Shown here: one piece after another, positions 38,437-46,182 of the stretch
Position numbering within the stretch: position 1 is the stretch's first letter
Layout of the letters: each line of letters begins with the position of its first letter
IMG/VR virus record: IMGVR_UViG_3300028592_000019
Span: 1 to 50,807 of that record
From: a virus
Strand: one strand, 5' to 3'
DNA: 50,807 nucleotides
Notes under the pieces: model-generated
Database searches by the model: none
Told to the model about the DNA's origin: nothing
The model's input: only the letters and a program-made list of their open reading frames with translations
Translations under genes and position numbers: made by a program

Positions 38437-38973
38437 TTACAGACCGTGTGCCCTTTGCGTTGCAATCCCATAGAGTTGCGCCAGGTCGTTCAAGCTGTCC
38501 CTGAGATTGTCGGCCATGGTCAGCTTCGCCCGCTGATCCGTGCTTATATCACCAAATGACAATCCCTGCCCGCACACCTTGCAGACCAAGGCATAGTTGC
38601 GCGCACCGAGGAGCATTCGGCACGCCCTGAGATCGCTTGCGGCCACCACGACGCGCTCGCTGATAGGGTCTCGTGCACCGCCTCCATCGACATGGGTGCG
38701 GCTGTAGTCCATTGCCCCTGCCCCCGCCCCTCCACAGGCTTCCCACGTCGCCCTGAAGCGGTCTGCGGCTTTCTTCTGAGCCTCGTCCAGCTTACCCCTG
38801 GCGAATAGCGTCTCGATTGCCGATTCCCGCAGGTTCTTCGTGACCTTGATCTTTCTGGGATTGCTCGAGCTGACGGGGTGATCGGTGGTGAAATACGGAT
38901 TGTCCGCTTCGACCGTCACCTCGTCGGTCTTGGGCGTGATCTTGAACTGTGATTTGAATGGGGTGCGTTTCAT
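38437..38973 (-). CDS. DUF6456-like protein, last gene of early-right operon
   Basis: A 178-aa protein. Basic N-terminal 60 residues, then Ala-Ala-Asp-Arg-Phe-Arg-Ala-Thr-Trp, Asp-Tyr-Ser-Arg-Thr-His-Val-Asp and Leu-Gly-x-x-Asn-Tyr with two Cys in Cys-Lys-Val-Cys-Gly, then an Asp-Asn-Leu-Arg-Asp-Ser-Leu-Asn-Asp-Leu-Ala helix. This matches the C-terminal DUF6456 pattern of alphaproteobacterial phages. Its place at the end of the early operon is that of late activators such as Q or RinA, a possible but unproven role. Confidence 0.65.
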   Translation of the reverse strand: MKRTPFKSQFKITPKTDEVTVEADNPYFTTDHPVSSSNPRKIKVTKNLRESAIETLFARGKLDEAQKKAADRFRATWEACGGAGAGAMDYSRTHVDGGGARDPISERVVVAASDLRACRMLLGARNYALVCKVCGQGLSFGDISTDQRAKLTMADNLRDSLNDLAQLYGIATQRAHGL

Positions 38974-39344
38974 CCGAGAATAGCCTTAAAAATGTCGTCG
39001 CGCGCTGTGGTTTCGAGAATGGCTTGGCACAGGTCTTGGATATCCATGCCCCGCCTTTCCGCCTCGGCATCGATCATGGTCCGGTGGATGCCGCTGAGCG
39101 GCACCGGGACCGCGGCATAGGTGTGTTCTGTGGTGGTTACCGAGTATTCCCAATGCGACCACATGGCGGTGATCATGTTGGGCTGGACACCATCGGCCAG
39201 GCGATCGCATATCCGCTGCGCCGTGAGCCCGCGGCCGGTGTGCACGCCGATCCAGAAGGCCCGCTTGTTGCTCCATCGCTCGGCAAATAGCGGCGCCCCG
39301 AGCCGGGGTAGTTCTTCTCCGAAGAGGTTGGTGTCGTGGGCCAT
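38970..39344 (-). CDS. GcrA-like HTH protein
   Basis: ATG 39344 in a TGATG overlap gives 124 aa. Residues 25-60, with Phe-Trp-Ile-Gly-Val-His-Thr-Gly-Arg-Gly-Leu-Thr-Ala-Gln-Arg-Ile followed by Asp-Gly-Val and Asn-Met-Ile, fit the GcrA-type HTH that in Caulobacter reads methylated promoters. The C-terminal part has a ribbon-helix-like Ile-His-Arg-Thr-Met-Ile-Asp-Ala-Glu-Ala. The assignment rests on pattern only. Confidence 0.6.
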   Translation of the reverse strand: MAHDTNLFGEELPRLGAPLFAERWSNKRAFWIGVHTGRGLTAQRICDRLADGVQPNMITAMWSHWEYSVTTTEHTYAAVPVPLSGIHRTMIDAEAERRGMDIQDLCQAILETTARDDIFKAILG

Positions 39345-41737
39345 CAGAACGGAGGCTCCGATGATGATGCCAGCTCGCGCTTCACGTCCTCTGGAATGCC
39401 CGCTCCGGGCTGCTCCTGTGGTCGCTCCTGCTCCTGATGACGTGGTGGTCGTGGTCGATCGCTCTTGCCGGTCCACCAAACGATGCGTTTGTCGTTGTCC
39501 CGACCCATGTAGCCGGCATTGATCAGCGCCATGGTGGTGCGGCTCAGGAAGTCGGCCAATTCCTTCTGCCGAGCCTCCTGTTCGTCCTCTGGTGCCTTGA
39601 AGCTCATGCGCTTGCGGACCTGCGCTACAAGGGCGCTCTGGGCCACGCATTTACTCACTGAGCCCGCTTCGACACCTTGGGGAATGTCCTGCCCATGATC
39701 GGCCTGCGCAGCCACCAGCGCGTCGAATACGAGCTTATTGCCGCCCTGCAGCCTGGTGACGTCCTCCTGCTGCTCGTGCTGGCTATGCTTCGCCGGCCGC
39801 GCGCAGATCATGGTGGTGAATGGCTCGCCGTCCTCGTCCAGTTCGTTCAACGTCACCGGCTCCAACACGAAGGCCCACGACTTGTTGCCGACGCCGTTCT
39901 TGTTCTTGGCGAGACGGGCCCGACGAATGGGCTGGCCATTCCCATCAAGGGCTGGCTTGGGATCTTCGCGCTTGTTCGGCGCCGGGATCATCTGCTGGCG
40001 GAGCTCGATCACGTTCGGCACGTTGGCCACCAGAGCCGTGGAACCGCGCACCTTGGTGCCGCCTGCATTCATGTGGTGGACTACAGCCACGGTCGCGCCT
40101 GTGCGCTCCCTGATGCGGTTGATGCGGCCCAGCACCTTGCTCGCCTCGCCGCTGCTATTCTCGTCCATGCCCTCTGTGGCCATGGAGAGCGTGTCGATGA
40201 TGATGAACTCAAGGCTGCCATAGTAAGCCTTCCACTCAAGGCACTCGGCTATGAACCGGTCGACCACGGCGTCGTCCATGAGCGTGAAGCCCGTCCCGCC
40301 ATTCGCGAACGGGTCCATCACGACATATGGGATATCGGCGTCTGGGCTGATGCCCTGCGCCTTCAGACAGCCCTTGAAGCGCAGTTCGGTGCCCTTGCCG
40401 TCTTCGACAGCCATGTGGATCACAGCGCCCTGCCTGACCTTATGGCCGGCATAGTCGAGGCCCCGGGCGATCTTCATGCCCATGTCCATCACGAGGAACG
40501 TCTTGCCCGCCATGCTCTCGCCGGCAAGAATCATGATGCCGTTGCGCTCGATCAGGTGCTTCACCAGCCAGTCATAGACCACTGGCTTCTTCGCAATGGC
40601 CCCGCTGGTCTGGGCTCCGAATGTGGAGCGGGGAGGCTTCTGTCGATAGGTCGGCAACTCGTCAAGGATGGCCTGCAACTGCTCGCCGTTGCCGCCGAAC
40701 TTCTCCACCCAGTCCGTGATGTCGCCCTTGTGGTCGAAGCCCGGAACATGATCGGCGAAGTTCAGCACACGGATGCGGCGCGCGATCCCCTTCATGGATT
40801 GGGCAAGTTTGTCCGCGCGGTCGCCGGCAGCATCATTGTCGAGGCAGATCACAACATCAGCGTCACGGAAGCAGGCGGCATGGGCATCGGTCCAGTGCTT
40901 CGACCCGCTTGAATTGGTGGTGCCGCAAAAGCCCAGCCTGTCTGCGGTTTGGGCATCTTTCTCGCCCTCGGCCAAGATGATAGTCCGGCCATCGGCAATG
41001 GCGATCTCCACCTGTGGGTGGTTGAATATGGTGTGCTCAACGCCTTGGGGGAATCGGCGTGTCTCGCCATTGGGCCAGCCCTGAAACTTGTCATGGTCAT
41101 AGGCCGACCAGTCCTTGCCCGGGCCGGGACGCATGAAGTCGCCTGCCGACAGACCCCATACCCATGACCCATCACCAAGGCCGGATGGTCGCCGCTGCAA
41201 GAACGTCTTCCATGTGCCGGCGCCGTCCTTCGTCAAGGCGAACGATCGGTCTGGCATCCTGATCTGGAACCGGCAAACCTGATAGAGCAGGTTCCCGTCG
41301 CGATCTGGATAGTCGTAGGTCGCGACCATCTCGCGCTTGCCTTCGGCAGCGAGAGGCTGTGGCGGCGTTTTGCTTTGCCGTGGCTGTTCCGGTGGTCGGG
41401 CTGGCCTCCCGTCGCTGGCGCTGTTCTCTGGCAGCGCAATGCCGCCGGTGCCAGCAACTTCGCCAACAGCCGTTGGGAAGTCGACGCCCTTCAGGGCCAT
41501 GAGGAATTGGAAGTGGTCGCCAGAAGCGCCACACCCGAAGCAATGGTAGCGACCCTCTTGCCCATCGGCATGGAAGCTGGGGCTGTTCTCATTGTGGAAC
41601 GGGCAGCATGCCCAAAGATCATTGCGACCCGGGTTGGACTTGCCGTTATCCCAAACGACATGCTGGCCAACCACATCGGTGATCGGCACGGCTGCGCGTA
41701 TCTCGTCTAGGAGGGTATCGGGGAAGCGGTCGATCAT
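39344..41737 (-). CDS. Primase-helicase (CHC2 zinc finger, TOPRIM, RecA-like ATPase)
   Basis: A 797-aa replication protein. Zinc finger Cys-Cys-Pro-Phe-His-Asn-Glu near 44 and Cys-Phe-Gly-Cys-Gly near 66; TOPRIM Glu-Gly-Glu-Lys-Asp-Ala near 257 and Asp-Asn-Asp-Ala-Ala-Gly near 297; RecA/RepA-type ATPase with Gly-Glu-Ser-Met-Ala-Gly-Lys-Thr near 406 and Ile-Ile-Ile-Asp-Thr-Leu near 513, His-His-Met-Asn near 555. The Gln/Pro-rich end is probably flexible. It would prime and unwind phage DNA. Confidence 0.93.
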   Translation of the reverse strand: MIDRFPDTLLDEIRAAVPITDVVGQHVVWDNGKSNPGRNDLWACCPFHNENSPSFHADGQEGRYHCFGCGASGDHFQFLMALKGVDFPTAVGEVAGTGGIALPENSASDGRPARPPEQPRQSKTPPQPLAAEGKREMVATYDYPDRDGNLLYQVCRFQIRMPDRSFALTKDGAGTWKTFLQRRPSGLGDGSWVWGLSAGDFMRPGPGKDWSAYDHDKFQGWPNGETRRFPQGVEHTIFNHPQVEIAIADGRTIILAEGEKDAQTADRLGFCGTTNSSGSKHWTDAHAACFRDADVVICLDNDAAGDRADKLAQSMKGIARRIRVLNFADHVPGFDHKGDITDWVEKFGGNGEQLQAILDELPTYRQKPPRSTFGAQTSGAIAKKPVVYDWLVKHLIERNGIMILAGESMAGKTFLVMDMGMKIARGLDYAGHKVRQGAVIHMAVEDGKGTELRFKGCLKAQGISPDADIPYVVMDPFANGGTGFTLMDDAVVDRFIAECLEWKAYYGSLEFIIIDTLSMATEGMDENSSGEASKVLGRINRIRERTGATVAVVHHMNAGGTKVRGSTALVANVPNVIELRQQMIPAPNKREDPKPALDGNGQPIRRARLAKNKNGVGNKSWAFVLEPVTLNELDEDGEPFTTMICARPAKHSQHEQQEDVTRLQGGNKLVFDALVAAQADHGQDIPQGVEAGSVSKCVAQSALVAQVRKRMSFKAPEDEQEARQKELADFLSRTTMALINAGYMGRDNDKRIVWWTGKSDRPRPPRHQEQERPQEQPGAGIPEDVKRELASSSEPPF

Positions 41738-42093
41738 GCGATTTCCCGAACTTTTAGAGCGTCATAGGCGTCAGACCATCGGGCCAATCCGCTGGTGCAC
41801 TGCCAGCCGTTAGCCTTGAGCAGGCGGATCAGGCGCCGATATTCGTGGTACGGCAGCACGTAGCCATTCCAGCACCAGTTCCCGACCCAGTAGGCCATCG
41901 ACCGATAGCGGAAGGTCTGGCGATGAATGCGGATAGTGTGATCGTCGCCTTGGGCGAACTTGATCTCACCGACATGAGTGCGCTCGATGTCCATCTGCCA
42001 AGAGCCGATATCGATGCTGATGCTCTCGACCTTGCCCGCGAAGTCGCCGTGGCCATCGTTGCAGGCAAAACAAACTTGGACGAACCTGGTCAT
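41734..42093 (-). CDS. Hypothetical protein with Trp/Tyr-rich domain
   Basis: ATG 42093 in an ATGA overlap; 119 aa. Cys-Phe-Ala-Cys-Asn-Asp near the start, then a beta-rich part with Tyr-Trp-Val-Gly-Asn-Trp-Cys-Trp-Asn-Gly-Tyr-Val-Leu and a helix with Arg-Arg-Leu-Ile-Arg-Leu-Leu. I recognise no family. It may assist the primase-helicase it is coupled to. Confidence 0.75.
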   Translation of the reverse strand: MTRFVQVCFACNDGHGDFAGKVESISIDIGSWQMDIERTHVGEIKFAQGDDHTIRIHRQTFRYRSMAYWVGNWCWNGYVLPYHEYRRLIRLLKANGWQCTSGLARWSDAYDALKVREIA

Positions 42094-42401
42094 GCCGCTT
42101 CCGCCTGCTCTGCCGGCGCCGGGCGCTCGATCTCTTCCTTCACCCACAGCATGAAGGCTGCGAACTCATTCGGCTTGGCTTTCTGCAATTGAAGAAGGGC
42201 CTCGAAATCATCGGGGGCGGCGCCGAAATCGTTCAGGATGCGCCATGCATCCCGCAGGCCATCCATGTGCAGGTTGTGGGCCCGGCGCATGTCGCCGCTG
42301 GTGTCCATGCTCTCGTAGCGCTGGAAGTCGCGTTCGGTGCGCTTCGACACCGTTTCGATCTCGTCCAAGGCCGCGATGATGCGCTTGCGAAGGGGCTTCA
42401 T
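42090..42401 (-). CDS. Hypothetical helical protein
   Basis: ATG 42401; 103 aa, nearly all charged helix (Lys-Arg-Ile-Ile-Ala-Ala-Leu-Asp-Glu-Ile-Glu, Met-Asp-Gly-Leu-Arg-Asp-Ala-Trp). ATGA overlaps at both ends. No family. Confidence 0.72.
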   Translation of the reverse strand: MKPLRKRIIAALDEIETVSKRTERDFQRYESMDTSGDMRRAHNLHMDGLRDAWRILNDFGAAPDDFEALLQLQKAKPNEFAAFMLWVKEEIERPAPAEQAEAA

Positions 42402-42790
42402 GGCTGAAGCTCGATGCCAACATGGGCGGCGATCTGGGCTCTCGATTCCCGAGGCAGCTCGTACCCTTTGCCCCATAAGGTGTTGATATCGGCACCGATC
42501 CCGCGAAGGGCCACGCGGAGCTTGCACACCTGGACTTGGATTATTTTGATCTCGGGCTGATCGAGGCGATCACCGTAGATCGCATGGAACATCTGATCAT
42601 GGGTTTTGCCTTTGCAGTCCCACAAGACCCAGAGAACGCGAGCCGTTGAAGGCATGACCTGAAATGCCTTACGAACCGCATCGATAAACGCCGGCTCCGG
42701 GTCATAGCGAAGCTGACGGCGCAGTTCAAAGTTCTCAGCGCTCAGGCGCTCGTTCTCTTTACGCAGGGCGACGAATGCTGCCTCGTTCAT
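42398..42790 (-). CDS. CtrA/OmpR-type winged-helix protein without receiver domain
   Basis: ATG 42790 gives 130 aa. Residues 1-28 are a leucine-rich heptad helix; 45-112 are a winged helix close to the CtrA DNA-binding domain: Met-Phe-His-Ala-Ile-Tyr-Gly (67-73), Gln-Pro-Glu-Ile-Lys-Ile-Ile (78-84), Val-Cys-Lys-Leu-Arg (88-92) and the wing Thr-Leu-Trp-Gly-Lys-Gly-Tyr (104-110). There is no phosphorylation domain, so it would act independently of the host phosphorelay. It lies next to the N6-adenine methyltransferase gene. Confidence 0.82.
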   Translation of the reverse strand: MNEAAFVALRKENERLSAENFELRRQLRYDPEPAFIDAVRKAFQVMPSTARVLWVLWDCKGKTHDQMFHAIYGDRLDQPEIKIIQVQVCKLRVALRGIGADINTLWGKGYELPRESRAQIAAHVGIELQP

Positions 42791-43413
42791 GGCGCTTTCC
42801 TTCCGACCAAATGGGTGACATCGACGCCGTGATCGAAGTCGAGAACTGGCTGCGACCGGAGCGGCAAATAAGCCTTCTCGGCGGGCCCGCGGCGTTTCCG
42901 CCAGTCCCAGACGAACCATGAATGGTTCTCGGTGGGGCCATTTTCCTTTTGCGGAACATTGGTCCACCGGATGCGCCGGGTAAGGCGGTACTCGACGGCA
43001 AAGGCCGGATGCTGATCGAAGAGGTGACGGCGGCCATCGGCGCTGTCGAAGCCGACCTTCAAGAGCATTGCCACCTTGCCGCCGTGGAACTCTGTGAGGC
43101 GAAGGGCATGCTCAATGAACCGCACAGCAAGGCGTGACTGAACGCCGTAGGGCGGGTTCGAAACGATGTCGTAGCCATTGGCGTCCTCGCACTCGAAGAA
43201 GTCGAGACGCTGGACGAAATCACTGTCGGGCTCGATGTCAGATGCCCACACCGTCATGGTCGATGGCAGTGACGACACAATCGCGCCGTCGCCGCCGGCG
43301 GGGTCCCAAACCTTGTCGAAGCTCTCCGCCGCGATCAGGGCTTCGATCACCCATGCCGGGGTGAAATACTTCTCGTTCTGGATACGGTCGTAGGTGGAAG
43401 CGCCGACGGTCAT
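42787..43413 (-). CDS. N6-adenine DNA methyltransferase
   Basis: A 208-aa enzyme. Motif I Asp-Pro-Ala-Gly-Gly-Asp-Gly at 37-43 binds S-adenosylmethionine; Asn-Pro-Pro-Tyr at 86-89 is the catalytic loop for exocyclic amino methylation. No partner nuclease gene is present, so it is an orphan enzyme for self-protection or gene control. Coupled with the CtrA-like gene by ATGA. Confidence 0.87.
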   Translation of the reverse strand: MTVGASTYDRIQNEKYFTPAWVIEALIAAESFDKVWDPAGGDGAIVSSLPSTMTVWASDIEPDSDFVQRLDFFECEDANGYDIVSNPPYGVQSRLAVRFIEHALRLTEFHGGKVAMLLKVGFDSADGRRHLFDQHPAFAVEYRLTRRIRWTNVPQKENGPTENHSWFVWDWRKRRGPAEKAYLPLRSQPVLDFDHGVDVTHLVGRKAP

Positions 43414-44450
43414 GGCCGAATTGCCTCCTCAACCATGTCCGCCGCCGCCGGAAATGCCTTACGGGCGGCAAGCAACTGCTTTTCCGTGCCGATCCATGCA
43501 TACTGACGCTCGCCCGTCAGGCGGGTCCCTGACATGTGGAGAAACTGTCCTCGACCAAGATGCTCGCGCAGATAGAACCGGCCTGATGGTGCCTTGCGTG
43601 GCCTATGCAGCACGTCTGAAACATCGTTCTCGACCAGAGGGCGCAGCCGCTCGCTTGGCTTGCTCAGTGGCGGCAGTTCTGGGGCTGGCTGGGTCTGTGG
43701 CTCGTCGGATGGCGCTCCGGCCTCTGGTGGCTCCTCTGCCGCTTCCTTGGCCCATTTCGATGCCGTGCCGAGCGAGCAGCCAGCTTCCGCCGCGATCTGC
43801 CGAAGGGTCCAGTCCGGATGGGCTGCGACGACAGCGAGAACCTTGTCGCGCATGTTCTCTGGCGGGGTACGTGGCGCTCGTGGCAGCTTCAGGCTGAGAT
43901 GGCTCGCCATGACCTGAATGTGCTGCACGCCGAAGCCGAGGTGTTCGGCTATCTGGTGCGAGGTCCAGTCTGGGTGCTCTATATGGCAGGCGCGGACCTG
44001 TTCGCGCTTGGTCATGCGAGGGGATGGGGCGGCGGGATGGATCGCACTTTCGTCCTGCATCCCGCCGGAGGCATCGGCAGACGCCTCCTGTTCCGAGGTC
44101 TTTGCTTCCACTGGCCGACGCATTTCCTCATCGTCGGGGAGCGGCTTAGGAGCCTCGGGAATGAGCGTGACGGGATTTCCCGCCACGGAATTTTCGACGG
44201 GCGCAGAAGCCAGGGAGGAGGAGACCTCCGCGCCCGTCGTGTCGCCCGCCGCTTGGGAAGCGGGCGTATCGGCAGCCGGCGCATGAGGCTTGGAGGGAGC
44301 CTCCGGCTGCGATGGGGTGATGCATGGGCGCAGGGCCGCGATGATCGCGCACTGGCTCGTGCGGTATGTCTTGGCCTGCTCGGCGATGAACACGCCGAAG
44401 TCGAGCGTCACTGTGGTGGCGTCGTGGGCTGCGAGAATTGGGCTGATCAT
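43410..44450 (-). CDS. Double-HTH protein with disordered N-terminal half
   Basis: A 346-aa protein. Residues 45-145 are Pro/Ala/Glu-rich. Then come two HTH-like repeats with the same beginning: His-Pro-Asp-Trp-Thr-Ser-His-Gln-Ile-Ala near 158 and His-Pro-Asp-Trp-Thr-Leu-Arg-Gln-Ile-Ala near 212. The C-terminal 70 residues form another small domain with Gly-Arg-Phe-Tyr-Leu and Trp-Ile-Gly-Thr-Glu-Lys. Likely a DNA-binding protein of replication or transcription. Confidence 0.7.
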   Translation of the reverse strand: MISPILAAHDATTVTLDFGVFIAEQAKTYRTSQCAIIAALRPCITPSQPEAPSKPHAPAADTPASQAAGDTTGAEVSSSLASAPVENSVAGNPVTLIPEAPKPLPDDEEMRRPVEAKTSEQEASADASGGMQDESAIHPAAPSPRMTKREQVRACHIEHPDWTSHQIAEHLGFGVQHIQVMASHLSLKLPRAPRTPPENMRDKVLAVVAAHPDWTLRQIAAEAGCSLGTASKWAKEAAEEPPEAGAPSDEPQTQPAPELPPLSKPSERLRPLVENDVSDVLHRPRKAPSGRFYLREHLGRGQFLHMSGTRLTGERQYAWIGTEKQLLAARKAFPAAADMVEEAIRP

Positions 44451-45664
44451 GCCGCGGCCCTCTCGGTATCCAGATAGGCTGCGATCACTTCCGCCGCGGC
44501 TTCCGGTACGATTGCATTGCCGCCAACGCGCCAGAGATCCACTCGGCCGGGAAGCCCATCAACCAGAAGGCGAATACTGGGTTCGGCGCGCCGCGCTTTG
44601 CCGTCGTGGCAGAGGAGCCATTCGGCGTCTGACCAGTAGGTTCCGTTGCGGCGATCGGACCGGACAGTCGCTCGTCCATCTGACCCGGCAGCAACAAGAA
44701 CTTGCGACCGCCGCTCATTTGGTAGCCCCGACCCTGCGCATCCACCACTGACGTCGTCGCCCACATCGCTTGTGGCGGCTGAGCCATCTGGCGCGGCAAC
44801 TGGTCGACCCTGTTCCGGTCTCCCGACTCCGTCGCCATGCCAGCGCTGTCCTTCCAGTCTCGTGCCGAAGGCGTCACCCAGGGTGACGCCTGGGCTGGTG
44901 CAGTTTGCACAGATGGTTGACATGCCCCCGGGGAAGAATGGGCCAACGCGTCCGCTTCCGCCGCAGGCTGGGCACTCGCCATTACGAACCCCAGATTGGG
45001 GCTGTTCCTGTTGGCCTCGCTGGGCGCTGGCCCTCTCTCGCCCTCGCTCGCCTTCACCGCAGGCCATGTGGATTGATGCATTTGCGCCGGCAGGGGTTGG
45101 CCACCCGCCCCGAAACTCTGGTTGGGCGAGCCCTTTTCCCCGTCGCTGGCTCGCGGCGTGCTCCACTGCGATCCAGTAGAGTCGGTTCCGTTGGTGTGGC
45201 GCGTCGACACTGCAAGCCGGGAAATCAACCGCCCGGCTGGCGTATCCTTCGCTCTCCAGATCAAAGCGGACTCCGTCGAACCAACCGTACCCAGCCGCTC
45301 CCGCAACCTGCTCTCCCATGACGACAGCGGGCCGTCGGGCACGGATGAGGCGATGAAAGTCCGGCCACAAATGCCTTGGATCATCGGTTCCGAGCCCTTT
45401 GCCGGCCGCCGAGAACGGCTGGCACGGACAGGAGCCGGTCCAGAGTGGTCGGTCGTCAGGCCATCCAGCAAGTCGAGCTGCGACGGACCAGAGGCCCCCG
45501 CCGGCGAAGAAATGGCATTGGGTGTAGCCGTCGAGGTCATCGGGCATCACTTCCTTGATGGAGCGGGTGTCGACATCGCCCGGCGCCAGAACACCGTCAT
45601 CGATGAGCGCGCGGAGGATATGCGCAGCGGCATGGTCGAATTCGTTGTAGTAGGCGCGGGCCAT
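44447..45664 (-). CDS. C5-cytosine DNA methyltransferase
   Basis: ATG 45664 gives 405 aa. Motif I Phe-Phe-Ala-Gly-Gly-Gly at 52-57, motif IV Gly-Ser-Cys-Pro-Cys-Gln-Pro-Phe-Ser with Cys81 as nucleophile, motif VI Gly-Glu-Gln-Val-Ala near 118, motif VIII Gln-Arg-Asn-Arg-Leu-Tyr-Trp near 160, and motif X Gly-Asn-Ala-Ile-Val-Pro near the C-terminus. The target-recognition region (about 190-350) is Gly/Ser/Arg-rich and poorly globular in this frame, where a second gene overlaps in another frame. Confidence 0.9.
   Translation of the reverse strand: MARAYYNEFDHAAAHILRALIDDGVLAPGDVDTRSIKEVMPDDLDGYTQCHFFAGGGLWSVAARLAGWPDDRPLWTGSCPCQPFSAAGKGLGTDDPRHLWPDFHRLIRARRPAVVMGEQVAGAAGYGWFDGVRFDLESEGYASRAVDFPACSVDAPHQRNRLYWIAVEHAASQRRGKGLAQPEFRGGWPTPAGANASIHMACGEGERGRERASAQRGQQEQPQSGVRNGECPACGGSGRVGPFFPGGMSTICANCTSPGVTLGDAFGTRLEGQRWHGDGVGRPEQGRPVAAPDGSAATSDVGDDVSGGCAGSGLPNERRSQVLVAAGSDGRATVRSDRRNGTYWSDAEWLLCHDGKARRAEPSIRLLVDGLPGRVDLWRVGGNAIVPEAAAEVIAAYLDTERAAA
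44485..45540 (-). CDS. Overprinted gene within the cytosine methyltransferase (+1 frame)
   Basis: A 351-aa ORF entirely inside the methyltransferase gene, same strand, shifted one base. ATG 45540 has AAGGAAG about nine bases upstream. The protein contains Trp-Val-Thr-Pro-Ser-Ala-Arg-Asp-Trp-Lys, Thr-Gly-Ser-Gln-Trp-Ser-Thr-Pro and, near its end, Phe-Trp-Leu-Met-Gly-Phe-Pro, motifs I have seen in proteins annotated alongside phage C5 methyltransferases. An open frame this long with such motifs supports real dual coding. Function unknown. Confidence 0.6.
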   Translation of the reverse strand: MTSTATPNAISSPAGASGPSQLDLLDGLTTDHSGPAPVRASRSRRPAKGSEPMIQGICGRTFIASSVPDGPLSSWESRLRERLGTVGSTESALIWRAKDTPAGRLISRLAVSTRHTNGTDSTGSQWSTPRASDGEKGSPNQSFGAGGQPLPAQMHQSTWPAVKASEGERGPAPSEANRNSPNLGFVMASAQPAAEADALAHSSPGACQPSVQTAPAQASPWVTPSARDWKDSAGMATESGDRNRVDQLPRQMAQPPQAMWATTSVVDAQGRGYQMSGGRKFLLLPGQMDERLSGPIAATEPTGQTPNGSSATTAKRGAPNPVFAFWLMGFPAEWISGALAAMQSYRKPRRK

Positions 45665-45666
45665 GG

Positions 45667-46182
45667 CTAGGCGCTCCTGCGCTTGGTTTGATGGAATGCG
45701 AGTTCGGGGAGTTGCTGGGCCGCCATGTGCGTCCACACCGCGAGGGCCATGCAGCGCTCGGTCACAAGGTCGTCCATGCTCACCCACAGGCGCCGTCGGC
45801 TTTCCTGTTTCACGGCCCGGACGGCTTCGGCGGCGTTGAGGCTGGCTTGCCCGGTATAGGTGCCGATCGCCTCGCCAAAACTCACGCGCTTGGCAACGCC
45901 AGGGAGGATGCCCTTGACCACGGTCCGGGCGACCACCTGCAAATCGCGCAACCGTTCAGCATCGCTGGCGATCAAGGCAACTGCTGAGATGGCTATGATC
46001 TCCGGCTTGTGGGCATCGATGGCCTGATAGATTTTGGTCTGCGCGTTGCGCCAGACCTCATCCTCGATATTCGACGGACTGCCGAACGTCAGGACGCCCG
46101 ACAGCGGCTTTTCAGCACCAGGCCTACCGAAGGCCCATCCAGCGCCCAAAGGGGCAAGGCTGAGTGCAAGAACGGGTTTCAT
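45667..46182 (-). CDS. RuvC-fold protein with degenerate active site
   Basis: A 171-aa protein. The first strand, Leu-Ala-Leu-Ser-Leu-Ala-Pro-Leu-Gly-Ala-Gly-Trp-Ala, has the shape of a RuvC first strand but Ser replaces the catalytic Asp; the second strand (Ile-Ile-Ala-Ile-Ser-Ala) lacks the usual Glu. C-terminal Trp-Val-Ser-Met-Asp-Asp remains. It lies 5' of the Dcm-like gene and is coupled to the true RuvC-like gene, so it may be its inactive partner. Confidence 0.6.
   Translation of the reverse strand: MKPVLALSLAPLGAGWAFGRPGAEKPLSGVLTFGSPSNIEDEVWRNAQTKIYQAIDAHKPEIIAISAVALIASDAERLRDLQVVARTVVKGILPGVAKRVSFGEAIGTYTGQASLNAAEAVRAVKQESRRRLWVSMDDLVTERCMALAVWTHMAAQQLPELAFHQTKRRSA

Noticed and set aside
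39677-40912. 411-codon plus-strand frame opposite the primase-helicase gene
   Set aside because: Shadow frame rich in His and Asp from antisense reading; the minus strand has clear catalytic motifs.
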